From Mycolicibacterium duvalii (GTDB lineage: Bacteria; Actinomycetota; Actinomycetes; Mycobacteriales; Mycobacteriaceae): 64,000 nucleotides of DNA. The DNA is taken from the NCBI RefSeq assembly GCF_010726645.1, contig NZ_AP022563.1:1-64000 (forward strand), given 5' to 3'. The notes beneath the pieces were generated by a model. It did not search any database and was not told the origin of the DNA. It was given only the letters and a program-made list of their open reading frames with translations. Every line of letters begins with the position of its first letter. Within the stretch, counting starts at the first letter, position 1. Positions 1-8,663 of this stretch are shown here, in pieces. Made by a program: the position numbers and the translations under genes.

Positions 1-575
1 GGGGCGTCACGGTGCGCCTCGATGCTGCGCAACTGGGGCTGGGTGTTCCTCGGCAACCTCGGCGGCGCGCTGACCGTCGCGGTGATGATGGCCATCGTCT
101 TCACCTACGGGTTCAGCGCGGACCCCAACGAGGTCGGCGTGCGTCTCGGCGAGATCGGCCACAGCCGCACCGTCGGTTACGCCGAACACGGCGGTGCCGG
201 CATGCTCACCCTGTTCATCCGCGCGGTGCTGTGCAACTGGATGGTCTCCACCGGCGTCGTCGCGGCGATGATGTCGACCAGCGTCTCGGGCAAGGTCATC
301 GCGATGTGGATGCCGATCATGCTGTTCTTCTACATGGGCTTCGAGCATTCGATCGTCAACATGTTCCTGTTCCCTCCGGCCTGATGCTCGGCGGTGACTT
401 CAACCTCGTCGACTACATGGTGTGGAACGAGATCCCGACCGTGCTCGGCAACCTCGTCGGCGGCCTGACCTTCGTCGGTCTGACGCTCTTCGCCACCCAC
501 GCGCGGACCGGGCCGGACCGGCTGACGGTCCCCGACGCCCCGGTGGTGGGCCCGCGCCGCGAGGGAGGTCAGCGC
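1..575 (+). pseudogene. FNT-family (formate/nitrite) channel, 5' cut by window edge, frameshifted
   Basis: The frame from base 22 encodes membrane segments typical of the FNT family (LRNWGWVFLGNLGGA, then FEHSIVNMFLFP) and stops at 382-384. The expected continuation (LMLGGDF, NEIPTVLGNLVGG) lies one frame over, so one C appears to be missing in the C run near 374-377. A further slip near base 15 is possible. FNT proteins form pentameric inner-membrane channels for small anions such as formate or nitrite. The cyanase gene follows directly, so a role in cyanate or bicarbonate movement is an inference. The true C-terminus is unclear because the shifted frame runs into the cyanase start at 576. 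Confidence 0.75.
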
Positions 576-1023
576 ATGACACCGATCATGGCGAAGTCCG
601 AGGCCGCCGAGCTGATCGTCGCGGCCGGATCCGCAAGAAGCTGACGTGGGCCGAGATCGCGAGCGAACTCGACGCGCCGCTGGTGTGGTGTGTGGCCGCG
701 CTGCTCGGGCAGCATCCGATGCCGGCGACACAGGCCGAACAGGTCTGCGCGCTGCTCGACCTCGACGAGTCGGTGGCAGAGAGCCTGCAACGGCAACCGG
801 CCCGGGGCATCGACCCGGCACTGATGTCCGACCCCACGATCTACCGGTTCCACGAGGCGCTGTCGGTGTACGGCCCGGCGATCAAGGAGCTCATCCACGA
901 GGAGTTCGGCGACGGCATCATGAGCGCGATCAACTTCAACGTCGACATCGCGCGCCGGGAGCATCCCGACGGTGACCGGGTGGTGGTCACCCTGGACGGA
1001 AGTTCCTCGATTACCGCTGGTGA
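576..1023 (+). pseudogene. cynS: Cyanase (cyanate hydratase), two frameshifts
   Basis: Cyanase converts cyanate and bicarbonate to ammonia and CO2 in the cytoplasm. The protein starts MTPIMAKSEAAELIVAA at ATG 576, then needs a one-base correction near 627 (GCCC read as GCC) to continue as IRKKLTWAEIASELDAPLVW. A second correction near 999 (GGG read as GG) restores the family ending KFLDYRW with TGA at 1021-1023. The corrected length of about 149 residues fits the family. The catalytic Arg and Glu (in YRFHEAL) and Ser (in MSAINF) are all present. With both slips in G/C runs and all catalytic residues kept, sequencing error is more likely than true loss. Confidence 0.85.
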
Positions 1024-1076
1024 CCGGGGACGGGCGGCGGCGCACCATCGCTACGGGCCGTTCGTCCCGATCTCGT

Positions 1077-1914
1077 TCACAGTGCGTAGAACCGGTCGGC
1101 CGGACGCACCGGCCGCAGGTTGATCTCCGTGATGACGCCACCGGTGGTGGCGATGTCGATGAGGGCCCACGGGTGTCCGCCGGGTGCGATGACATCGACA
1201 GGGTGTCCGTCGACACGCATCGGGCGCTGACGCGGATCCGGTCGACGAAGGATCGGGTCTCGGCGACCGCCGCGGCGCCGCGGACGGTGGTGGCGGCGCC
1301 GCGCGGCAAGAGTGCCGGGTCGGCGCGGCGCACGCAATCCGGCGCCAACAGCGTCGTCATGGCGATCGCCCCGGGCGGCGTGCAGGAAGGCGTCGACGAT
1401 CTCGCGGTGCTGACGGTCGTCGCGATGCTGCGGGCCGCCCGGCGCAGGCGGGGAGAGCCGGGCGCGCGCCCGGCTCGCGTGTTTCTTCGCGGCGGCCGGT
1501 GTGATGTCCAGTACCGCGGCCACCGTGTCGAACGGTAGCGAGAAGAGGTCGTGCAGCACGTAGGCCACCCGCTGCGGCGGGGTCAGCTCACGCATCAGCA
1601 TCAGCAGCGCCCTCGACACGTCCTCACGGCGCAGCATCGCCTCGTCGGCGGCGGCGATCGCTGTGTCGATGCCGTCGGTGAGTTGGCGGCCAAGGGCATC
1701 TCGGCGCCTCCGCTCCCGGAGCTGGTCCAGGCAGACCCGGCTGACCACCGTTGTCAGCCACGCCGACGGGTTGTCGATGGCCGCAGTGTGCGCAGCCTGC
1801 GCGCAGCCATGCCGTCTGTACCGCGTCTTCAGCGTCCTGCGCCGCCCCGACGATCCGGTAGGCGACCGAGAGCAGCGTCGGCCGCGCTTGTTCGAATTCG
1901 GCTGTGGAGATCAC
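1077..1914 (-). pseudogene. ECF sigma factor of the SigJ type with C-terminal SnoaL-like domain, frameshifted
   Basis: Starting at GTG 1914 the minus strand gives sigma-70 region 2 (FEQARPTLLSVAYRIVG, DAEDAVQTAWLR), then, after a shift near 1797, region 4 (LTPPQRVAYVLHDLFSLPFD, AAKKHASRARARL). Two more shifts near 1368 and 1222, both in C/G runs, are needed to follow the tail through LLAPDCVRRADPALL to HPVDVIAPGGHPWAL and the stop at 1077. Such factors (ECF41/SigJ group) carry a SnoaL-like domain that modulates activity and often sit beside a DoxX-like or carboxymuconolactone-type gene. Here a DoxX-like gene is divergent at 1984. Four reading segments are needed, so as written the protein is not made whole. 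Confidence 0.75.
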
Positions 1915-1983
1915 GGTGTCACCTTCCCGCGGGCCGGACGTCAGAACAGGTGAGAGCAGTTCGACGGGCTGGAAGGCGGCGAG

Positions 1984-2706
1984 ATGAGCATACCGACGAT
2001 CGCGATGGGAATGGGAGCTGGTGACGTGCCCGATGCGGTGATGTCTGTCCTGGCGACGGCGACGGTGGCATGCGCGGCGGCCAACGCCGCCGTGGCAGTG
2101 GCGGATTGGCGCAGGGCGCAGTTCGTGGTGGCCAATTCGTCGGAAGTCGGAGTCGCGTCGACGATGATCCCGTATCCGCTGAAGATGGCCGGCGCCGTCG
2201 GGCTCATCGCCGGTCTGACCGTCTCGCCCTGGCTGGGCCTGGCAGCTGCTGTGGGTCTGGTGTTGTTCTTCGTCGGCGCTGTCGCGGTGCACGTACGCAC
2301 CGCGGTCTGGCACAACATCGCATTTCCGTTGGGCTATCTGGGCCTTGCGGTCGCTGCCGCCGCGTACTTCGCGGCCGTCGTCGGGCGCGCGGTCAGATTC
2401 GGGCGACGGATCGGATCCGGATCTGGTCGGTCTCGCACTGGCGGCACGTCAGCGGGCGGATCTTCAACCGTACGTTGGCGATTCGCAACGCTCGTTGGCA
2501 CATCGGGTACGGGCAGCCGACAACCGCACCCACCACTGGGCGGGTGGGCGAGGCCCGCAGAAGTTTCGGCAGCTGCACAGGATCTCAGGCTCGAAGTCGA
2601 GTTCTGCAGCGACGGCTCGAGCAGTGTGGTCACGGCCTCCAAATCTAAAGTGGAGGTCGAGACTTTGCGGGAGGCGCGCGGGAAATCGCGGCGCGGCGCG
2701 GATTGA
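1984..2706 (+). CDS. DoxX-like small membrane protein, C-terminal end uncertain
   Basis: Residues 1-135 resemble DoxX_2-type proteins: four hydrophobic stretches with the typical KMAGAVGLIAGL and AAVGLVLFFVGAVAVHV. The start ATG at 1984 lies 69 bases from the divergent sigma-factor start, a common pairing with ECF41/SigJ sigma factors. The remaining hundred or so residues after YFAAVVGRAVRFG are Arg/Ser/Gly-rich, have no membrane character and look like frame drift, so the real stop is probably near 2390-2400 and an indel is suspected there. Function is unknown; family members are often linked to redox or small-molecule stress. Confidence 0.55.
   Translation: MSIPTIAMGMGAGDVPDAVMSVLATATVACAAANAAVAVADWRRAQFVVANSSEVGVASTMIPYPLKMAGAVGLIAGLTVSPWLGLAAAVGLVLFFVGAVAVHVRTAVWHNIAFPLGYLGLAVAAAAYFAAVVGRAVRFGRRIGSGSGRSRTGGTSAGGSSTVRWRFATLVGTSGTGSRQPHPPLGGWARPAEVSAAAQDLRLEVEFCSDGSSSVVTASKSKVEVETLREARGKSRRGAD
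2393..2578 (-). CDS. Possible small zinc-ribbon protein
   Basis: A 61-codon minus-strand frame with GTG start contains paired cysteines spaced like a zinc ribbon (CPYPMC, then CRQC about 22 residues later) and reads as credible protein (QRALRIANVRLKIRPL). Upstream on the same strand another frame continues with more cysteines (EPEILCSCRNFC), so the gene may be longer with an indel near 2550. It overlaps the doubtful tail of the DoxX-like gene. I do not recognise a family, and codon evidence cannot separate it firmly from chance. Confidence 0.25.
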   Translation of the reverse strand: MQLPKLLRASPTRPVVGAVVGCPYPMCQRALRIANVRLKIRPLTCRQCETDQIRIRSVARI

Positions 2707-2711
2707 TGACC

Positions 2712-3009
2712 TCAGGTGGTGCAGTCGAGCGTCACGGTGACCTTCGGTGTCGGCGCGACCCGGAACACGTTGATGTCATCGTCGTCATTGATCACGAACG
2801 GCTGACCGGGTGGTTGCGCACCCGCTCACCGAGCACTGCTCCAACGGTGCGGTGCCGACGCGGCTGATACGCACGTCGAAGCCTTGCGCGCGAAGTTGAT
2901 TGATGGTCGTCGAGGCCGAGTCGACTGCCCCCGGGGCGGCCCCCGACGGGGTGGCGTAGGCCAGCAGAGCGCCGACCGGCAACACGCTTGCGGCGATGAT
3001 CTTCTTCAT
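2712..3009 (-). pseudogene. Small secreted mycobacterial protein, two frameshifts
   Basis: ATG 3009 opens a signal peptide (KKIIAASVLPVGALLAYATPSGA) followed by INQLRAQGFDVRISRVGTAPLEQCSV. A one-base loss near 2822 and another near 2805 must be repaired to read VRNHP, then INDDDDINVFRVAPTP and the ending VTVTLDCTT with TGA at 2712-2714. The repaired protein of about 98 residues is a clear paralogue of the intact gene at 10175-10483: same signal peptide layout, same GTAPLEQC/GSAPLEEC block, same final LDCT. The two cysteines probably form a disulfide. No function is known to me. Confidence 0.6.
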
Positions 3010-3149
3010 GGTGGAACTCCTGCGAGGGGTGGGTCACTGCGCGACCACGGTGATTTTCGAATGACACCATCGTCGCCAGGCGCTCGCTGCAACGCTTGAA
3101 GGCTGCGTGGAGATTCCGTGGAGATTCGCCGCCGAGTCGGTCCGAGCGC

Positions 3150-3500
3150 TCAGCCGCCGACGACGGCTTGATAGCCCGGGCAGTAGGCCCTGACCGCACC
3201 CTGCATCAGGGCTGCGGCCTGAGCCGCGTCGAGGCCGTCGCCCTGCAACGACTGCACCAGGTCCAGCTGCACCCGGGCCGGGTCGACGCCGTTGGCCGCG
3301 CCCTCGGCGACGATGCCGCAGATGTTGTTGCCCATCTCGACAGCCTGCTCTTCGGAGGCGAAGTTCACGCCCAGTGTGCTCAGCAAGGCCACGAACTCGG
3401 TATCGGGGTCGGTCGCGTGGGCGGTGTGCATGCCGAGCAGGACCGGGACCGAAGCGGTAGCCGCGACGATGATCGACGAAACCGCGTGACGAGCGCGCAT
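3150..3500 (-). CDS. DUF732-type secreted protein
   Basis: 116 residues. The start ATG at 3500 is chosen because a GGGAGG ribosome site lies just upstream and a signal peptide follows at once (MRARHAVSSIIVAATASVPV, cleavage near AHA-TDPD). The mature part (DTEFVALLSTLGVNF, GNNICGIVAEGAANG, ALMQGAVRAYCPGY) matches the small DUF732 proteins common in mycobacteria: two cysteines and a helical bundle-like pattern. Function is unknown. It is intact although its neighbours are frameshifted, and it lies convergent to nothing close by; about 245 bases without a recognisable gene separate it from 3746. Confidence 0.8.
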   Translation of the reverse strand: MRARHAVSSIIVAATASVPVLLGMHTAHATDPDTEFVALLSTLGVNFASEEQAVEMGNNICGIVAEGAANGVDPARVQLDLVQSLQGDGLDAAQAAALMQGAVRAYCPGYQAVVGG

Positions 3501-3745
3501 GCTGCCTCCCGAGGGCTTGTGGTCTGCGCGGATGGTATCGGCGCACCCTGCTGCGGCGCTGAACCCGCGATCGCGTCGGCGCGGCGCCACCGCCGGGATT
3601 CCGAGATCACGATCAGGTAGGCTCAGGAAGCGGCTCGGACGGCCTGGCGTGACCGTCGTCCGCCGCGATATTCGGGTTCAGACCGTAGCCTCCCGCACCA
3701 CCGCGACCGCGCAAGCGGCGCCGAGCACGAGACGAGGCTCCCGAC

Positions 3746-4081
3746 GTGCAGCAATTCACAGAACGCGAGGTCGACGGCGTGATCGTCGTCGCAGCCATGG
3801 GTGCTGTCGACATGCTGACCGCGCCGCAGTTGCAGGACGTCATCACCGCCGCCGCGCAGCGCAAGCCGTCAGGCCTGATCGTCGACATGACCGAGGTCGA
3901 CTTCAGCTCCGCCGGGATGCAGGTGCTGATGGCCAGCCGCAACAAGCTCGACCCCCAGACCAGGTTCGCCGTGGTCGCCGACGGTCCCGCCACAAGCCGC
4001 CCGCTGAAGATCACCGGCATCGCCGACTACATCGAGATGTTCTCCGCGCTCGACGTGGCGCTGACCAACTTCTCGTCCTGA
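3746..4081 (+). CDS. STAS-domain anti-sigma factor antagonist
   Basis: 111 residues covering one STAS domain, as in SpoIIAA/RsbV and the mycobacterial RsfA/RsfB proteins that release SigF-type sigma factors from anti-sigma kinases. The core strand and helix are visible: GLIVDMTEVDFSSAGMQVL, with Ser kept at the usual phosphorylation position (SSAG). The start is GTG 3746 with GAGG about eight bases upstream. A CsbD gene and a second STAS gene follow on the same strand, so the group looks like a general stress module. Which sigma factor it serves cannot be told from here. Confidence 0.85.
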   Translation: MQQFTEREVDGVIVVAAMGAVDMLTAPQLQDVITAAAQRKPSGLIVDMTEVDFSSAGMQVLMASRNKLDPQTRFAVVADGPATSRPLKITGIADYIEMFSALDVALTNFSS

Positions 4082-4113
4082 AACTGCTCGCGCCACGGCG
4101 CAGATAACGGAAT

Positions 4114-4139
4114 GTTTGCGATTCCGACCCGCCGGGAAC
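4114..4139 (+). promoter_or_regulatory. Candidate SigF/SigB-type promoter for CsbD gene
   Basis: GTTT at 4114-4117 and GGGAAC at 4134-4139 are separated by 16 bases, fitting the GTTT-N15-17-GGGWAW pattern of SigB/SigF promoters. It lies about 80 bases before the CsbD start, a gene type commonly under general stress control, and beside two STAS antagonists. One base departs from the -10 consensus. Confidence 0.45.
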
Positions 4140-4221
4140 AGATCGTTCGCCAAACAGCCATGCTGGTCCCGGACACGGCCTCACACGTCGCCGGGTAGGA
4201 AACTGCAAAAGGAGCACTTCC

Positions 4222-4458
4222 GTGGGTGACAACAACTCGGGTCCAGAAGAAGCCGTCAAGGGCGTCGTCGAAGGCGCCAAGGGTAAGGCCAAAGAGGTGA
4301 TCGGCGTCGTCACCGGCCGCGACGATCTGCAGCGCGAAGGCGAGGCGCAGCAGGACAAGGTCGACGCGCAGCGCGAAGCCGCGAAGAAGGAAGCCGAAGC
4401 CGAAAGCGCACGAGCGTCAGCGAAGGCCAATGAGGAACGTCAGAAAGCCGAACAGTAA
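4222..4458 (+). CDS. CsbD-like stress protein
   Basis: 78 residues starting at GTG 4222 behind an AAAAGGAG ribosome site. The N-terminal half has the CsbD motif (EEAVKGVVEGAKGKAKEVIG), which in other bacteria marks abundant general-stress proteins. The C-terminal half is a highly charged Ala/Glu/Lys/Arg helix (AQREAAKKEAEAES), probably extended or coiled coil. Similar mycobacterial proteins have been described as surface or microaggregate-associated. The next gene starts 27 bases after its stop and is probably co-transcribed. Confidence 0.85.
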   Translation: MGDNNSGPEEAVKGVVEGAKGKAKEVIGVVTGRDDLQREGEAQQDKVDAQREAAKKEAEAESARASAKANEERQKAEQ

Positions 4459-4485
4459 TTCTCTGACGGGCAGCGCAGCCACGCG

Positions 4486-4893
4486 ATGACCGTCACGTCC
4501 ATCCGCAGCAGGTCAGCCGACTGCCGGCGCTTTTCGATAGCGTCGACAGTACTGGCTGTCGACACCTGCGCGCGGGGACGTGGCTCACGACGAGAAGTGA
4601 CCGTCGCCGTCACCGGTGAGGTCGATGCGGCCAACGCGAAACGGTTCGCACACACGGTCCGCGAGGCGGCCGGTGTGTGCGCCAGCCTGGTCCTCGACCT
4701 CACCGAGGTGCACTTCATGGCCTTCGACGGCGCGTCGGCGCTGTATGCCCTCAGCGCCCACCTCGGCCGGGAGGGCGTCGCTTGGTGTGTGGTCGGAAGC
4801 CCGTCGGTGCGCCGGGTGCTGCAATTGTGCGATCCCGAGGGGCTGATTCCGGTCGCCGACGTGGCCTCCCTCCGAGGTGCCGAGCCGGCCTGA
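4486..4893 (+). CDS. STAS-domain protein lacking the usual phospho-serine
   Basis: 135 residues with ATG 4486. After a 35-residue Arg-rich N-terminus the STAS fold is clear: VTVAVTGEVDAANAKRF, then LVLDLTEVHFMAFDGASALYAL and a C-terminal helix. At the position where SpoIIAA-like antagonists carry D-S-S-G, this protein has D-G-A-S, so the standard phosphorylated Ser is missing. It could act as a constitutively unphosphorylated antagonist or have another partner. Several cysteines are present, and redox control of a mycobacterial STAS antagonist (RsfA) is known, but I cannot show that here. Confidence 0.75.
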   Translation: MTVTSIRSRSADCRRFSIASTVLAVDTCARGRGSRREVTVAVTGEVDAANAKRFAHTVREAAGVCASLVLDLTEVHFMAFDGASALYALSAHLGREGVAWCVVGSPSVRRVLQLCDPEGLIPVADVASLRGAEPA

Positions 4894-5272
4894 GCAGCTG
4901 TGGCAAAGCAGCCGCAGAGCCCGAATATCTTGCCGTGCGGCCCTGTGATCTAGCGCTCACTTTTTCCGGGCAAACCTAAGAGTTTGTTATCAAAAGGTTT
5001 CAACGGTGCCTCGATGAGTGCGTTGCCAAGCACGGCGATGGCCCAGTTCAGCGGGTTAAATTTACGTTGCTGACAGGAAAGCGCCCGCAGCAGGCCAAAA
5101 AATTATTAAGTGGTGCCTGAGAAGTGTTGTGGCGCTTGTCCATTGCGGGAAACCGGGTGTTCGTGACCTTGAAATCCGATGGTTACAGTGGTTTCAGGTC
5201 GCTCCCCAACCCGGGGCCAGGACAGTCGATCTAGGCCGGATGCAGTTCATGCCGGCGGAGGTTTCACAGCAC
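4894..5272. other. Intergenic region, AT-rich, no gene recognised
   Basis: About 380 bases between the STAS gene and the beta-propeller. It is markedly more AT-rich than its surroundings around 4960-5110 (runs such as AAAAAATTATTAAG and GTTAAATTTACG). The homologous gene Rv1057 of M. tuberculosis is known for complex stress control (SigE, MprA, TrcR), so a long regulatory region is expected. I could not place a convincing SigE or MprA site. Confidence 0.5.
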
Positions 5273-6337
5273 ATGGCAAACATTGCGGTGCCCCGAGGGC
5301 ATACCCGGCACGATGTCGAACGTGAGGCCGCCGGTCTCGAGCAGTCGAGCTGCGAGACCGGCGCCACCTTTGAGCGGCGGTTTGCAGTCGGCACGGCCCG
5401 GTCGGCGAGATCGCCGCGTCAGGCAGCACGGTGGTGGTGGCGAACTTCGCCGACGACACGGTGTCGCTCTTCGACGCGGCCACCCTCGCGCCGACCGCAA
5501 CCATCGCCGTCGACGGCGAGCCGGTAGCGGTCGTCGCAGCCGACGAGCGCGTCTACGTCAGCGTCGCGTCGCAGGGCCATGACGCCGTCTCGGTGATCGA
5601 TGTGGAGAGCCGGGCCGTGGTCGCGACCTATCCACTGGCCTCCGGGGTCACCGCGCTCGCGGTCAGTCCGGACGGCAAGCGGGTGTACGCCGGCCGCTCC
5701 GCTGGGCAGCGGGTCGAACTGTCGGTCATCGACACCACCGCGGAACGCGTCGGAACCATCGACATCGGCTCGGGCCCGGCGGCCAACATCGACGCCGTCC
5801 GCGTCGACCCGAGCGCCAAGCAGATCTACGTCGCCGTCACCGATGAGCAGGGTAGCCAGCTGGTGGTCGTCGACGCCGAGACAACGCGGGTGAGCCGGGT
5901 GATCCCGGTCGGCGCGCCGATCCGGGACATCGCCTATGGCGGCGACGCGGTATTCGTGCTCACCTCCGACCGCGCCGTCGGCGGCGCCGTCTATGTCGTC
6001 GACCTGGCCACCCACCGGGTCAGCGACTTCGTGGCGCTCGGCGGCGCGCCCACGCAACTCGTTGAGCCCCGACGAGGCCCGCGCCTACGTCGTCGACTAC
6101 GACCGTGTGACGGTGGTGTGCGCGCTGAGCCTCGACATCCTCGACACCCTGAAGGTCGATGCGCGGCCTTCGTGTGTGGCCCACCGGGTGGACGGGTCGC
6201 AGCTGTTCATCGCCGACTACTCCGGTGCGGTGAACGGGTTCTCCGTCGAGTCCACGCTCGAGGACCTGTATCTGCAGTTCTTGACGACCGACGCGATCGC
6301 GCTGAGCGTGCCGAGCCTGCAGCCCGTCACCGCATAG
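5273..6337 (+). pseudogene. Seven-bladed beta-propeller protein, Rv1057 type, two frameshifts
   Basis: ATG 5273 (GGAGG 11 bases upstream) opens a frame that after a one-base correction near 5402 (GGG read as GG) continues VGEIAASGSTVVVANFADD. It runs through repeated YncE/YVTN-like blades (VSVIDVESRAVVATYPL, LAVSPDGKRVYAGRS, IYVAVTDEQGSQLVVVDAE). A second shift near 6062 leads to LSPDEARAYVVDYDRV and the end SLQPVTA at 6337. Corrected length is about 355 residues. The fold is a repeat scaffold with no catalytic residues I can name. Its position at the start of a block in Rv1057-Rv1108c order supports the assignment. As written it would be truncated. Confidence 0.7.
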
Positions 6338-6377
6338 CGGCCGACCTTCCCGCTCGCCCCAGGGGACCGTCGCTGTA

Positions 6378-7067
6378 TCAGCGCCACTGGTACCGCGTTT
6401 TCGGACGGCCGGTCTTGCCGTAGTCGGTGTGACGGCGGACGACCCCGTCCTCGGCGAGCCGCTCGAGATAGCGCCACGCCGTCACCCGTGAGACGCCGAT
6501 GCGTTTGGCGACCTCGTCGGCGGAGACGCCGTCGGTGGAATCACGCACGACGCGGGCGATTTCGTCGTTGGTGCCCGGTGCTGACCCCTTCGGAGCCGCG
6601 GCGCGGTCAGCCCCCACGCGTAATTGGGCAAGGGCGCGGTCGATTTCAGCCTGGCTGGCGGCGTCCAAACCTGCGGGGAGCGCGTCGCGGTAACGCTGAT
6701 AACGCTCGAGGCGGTCGCGGAAGGCGGAGAAGGTGAACGGTTTGAGCAGGTAAGCCAGCGCGCCGTGGCCGACCGCGGCGCGCACCATCTCCAGATCCCG
6801 CTCGGAGGTGATCACGATGATGTCCGGCGCCGGCCGCAACCCCGACAACGCCGAGGCCAGCGCGATCCCGTTCGCATCGGGCAGGCCGATATCGAGCAGG
6901 ACGAGATCTATCGGTGTCTCCGACGCGGCGGCCTCCGATGCAGAACGCATCGCATCCCTCGCGGTGTGCACCACCGCGGCGATCGAAAAGCCCTGCAACC
7001 GCTGAAGGTAAGTCCGGTGGGCGTCGGCGATCAGCTCTTCGTCCTCGACGATCAGGACCTTGATCAC
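6378..7067 (-). CDS. Two-component response regulator, CitB/DcuR family
   Basis: 229 residues. The receiver domain occupies 1-120 with acidic pocket EDEE near the N-terminus, the phospho-acceptor Asp in VLLDIGLPD and the conserved Lys in LLKPF. A linker leads to a C-terminal helix-turn-helix (ADEVAKRIGVSRVTAWRYLERL) of the CitB/DcuR/MalR type. Its ATG overlaps the stop of the upstream kinase gene by four bases (ATGA), so the two are translated together. The divergent dctA gene beyond the kinase is the likely target, which would make this a C4-dicarboxylate uptake regulator. Confidence 0.9.
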   Translation of the reverse strand: MIKVLIVEDEELIADAHRTYLQRLQGFSIAAVVHTARDAMRSASEAAASETPIDLVLLDIGLPDANGIALASALSGLRPAPDIIVITSERDLEMVRAAVGHGALAYLLKPFTFSAFRDRLERYQRYRDALPAGLDAASQAEIDRALAQLRVGADRAAAPKGSAPGTNDEIARVVRDSTDGVSADEVAKRIGVSRVTAWRYLERLAEDGVVRRHTDYGKTGRPKTRYQWR

Positions 7068-8626
7068 GGACGCGGCACCGTGACCGTCACGACTGAGCCG
7101 TAGGTCATGTCGGCGCTCAGATGCCCGTGATGGCGTCGGACCACTTGCGCCACCAGTGCCAGACCGAATCCGTGACGCCCCTCACCGGCTTCGGGCTTGG
7201 TCGAGTACCCGCGCTTCATCGCGTTCTGAAACATGCTTTCGTCCATGCCTTCTCCGCTGTCGGCGACGCGGATCAGCAACCTTTGCGCATTCTGGTGCAC
7301 CGTGACCTCCACCCACGGGTCTTCCGGGTCGCACGCTTCCATCGCATTGTCGATCAGATTTCCGGCGACGGTGACCAGTTCCTGTGCCGTCAAGAACAAC
7401 TCGTCGGTATCGGCGGGCAGCTCGGACTCCTCCGTCACGGTCAACTCGATCCCGCGTTCGCTGGCCTGGGCCGACTTGCCCAGCAGAAGAGCCACCAGGG
7501 CGGGCTCGCCGACCGCGTGCGACAGTCGATCCACGAGTTGCTGCGACAACTCGAGCTCTGCGGTGGCGAACCCGACGGCCTCCTCGGAACGCCCCATCTC
7601 GACCATCGTGACGATGGTGTGCAACTTGTTGGCCGCCTCGTGGGCCTGGGCGCGCAGCGAGTCCGTCAGCACTTTCAGCGACGTGAGTTCACCGAGCGCG
7701 CCCTGCAATTCGGTGCGGTCGCGGATCGTGACCACCTCAGAGGTATCCGGTCCCGACCGCACCCGTGATCGGTTCACCACCAGCACACGGTCGTCGGTGA
7801 CGTGGACTTCGTCCCGGGCGCCGGGGTTGGGACTGCGCAAGAACTCGGGGAGCTCATCCGGTGAGACCTCACCTGCCGGGAGCGACAACAATCGGCGCGC
7901 CTCGTCGTTGACCACCGCGACCCCGGAACCGTCGAGCACGATCAGCCCCTCCGACACCGAATGCAGGATCGCGTCGTGATGGTCGTACATGACGCGCAGT
8001 TCCTCCGGGCGCAGACCCCGGGTCTGGCGCAACAGGCGACGACGGATACCCCACACGCCGAGCATGGAGATCGCCAGAGCGCCAACGCCTATCGCGGCGA
8101 TCACCGGTAGCTGGGATCGCCAGCGCTGCGCCAAGCTCTGCTGCAGAATGCCCGCGGCGACCAACCCGATGACGCGGCGCTCGGAGTCGTAGACCGGTGC
8201 GACGGCGCGAACAGACGGCCCCAGAGTGCCGGTGTAAACCTCGGTGAACGTCCGCCCCTGCAGCGCGGGTTCGATGCTGCCCAGGTAGTCACCACCGATC
8301 TGGGCCGGGTCTGTGTGGGTGTACCGGGTGCGGTCGGGCGCCATGATCGTGATGAAGGCGATATCCGTTTGGTTGCGCACCAACTCGGTGACCGGTTGCA
8401 GGATCTCGGTGGCGCGCCCCGACTCGATCGCTTCGGCAGTCGACGGCGAGTCGGCCAACGTTGTCGCGATGCCGAGCACCTGCGCCTCCGCGGCCGCGTC
8501 ACCGTCGCGGCGGGCGTCGTAGACGGCCAGCGCGCTGCCGGCCAACACGATCACCGCGATCACCAGGATCTGCAGCGCGATCGCCTGACCAGCCAGCGAC
8601 CGCGGCCACGGCGATCTGCGTCGCAT
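7064..8626 (-). CDS. Sensor histidine kinase, CitA/DcuS family
   Basis: 520 residues in the inner membrane. TM1 near residues 15-35, an extracytoplasmic ligand-binding (PAS/Cache-like) domain to about 170, TM2 near 175-195, a cytoplasmic PAS domain (HSVSEGLIVLDGSGVAVVN), a SpoB-type phosphoacceptor helix (AQAHEAANKLHTI, His followed by E-x-x-N) and an ATPase domain with N box (GNLIDNAMEA), G1 (DSGEGMDE) and G2 (GRHGFGLALV). Kinases of this type sense citrate, fumarate or related di- and tricarboxylates directly. Divergent dctA fixes the likely ligand class as C4-dicarboxylates; the exact ligand is not visible. Confidence 0.92.
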   Translation of the reverse strand: MRRRSPWPRSLAGQAIALQILVIAVIVLAGSALAVYDARRDGDAAAEAQVLGIATTLADSPSTAEAIESGRATEILQPVTELVRNQTDIAFITIMAPDRTRYTHTDPAQIGGDYLGSIEPALQGRTFTEVYTGTLGPSVRAVAPVYDSERRVIGLVAAGILQQSLAQRWRSQLPVIAAIGVGALAISMLGVWGIRRRLLRQTRGLRPEELRVMYDHHDAILHSVSEGLIVLDGSGVAVVNDEARRLLSLPAGEVSPDELPEFLRSPNPGARDEVHVTDDRVLVVNRSRVRSGPDTSEVVTIRDRTELQGALGELTSLKVLTDSLRAQAHEAANKLHTIVTMVEMGRSEEAVGFATAELELSQQLVDRLSHAVGEPALVALLLGKSAQASERGIELTVTEESELPADTDELFLTAQELVTVAGNLIDNAMEACDPEDPWVEVTVHQNAQRLLIRVADSGEGMDESMFQNAMKRGYSTKPEAGEGRHGFGLALVAQVVRRHHGHLSADMTYGSVVTVTVPRP

Positions 8627-8663
8627 CCGGCACGACCCTTCAGGTGAACGAAATGAACTAAAA

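Noticed and set aside
1..1914. Programmed frameshifting in the FNT, cyanase and sigma-factor genes
   Set aside because: Unrelated genes, several sites each, no slippery heptamer or shared downstream structure; plain indels in G/C runs explain them better.
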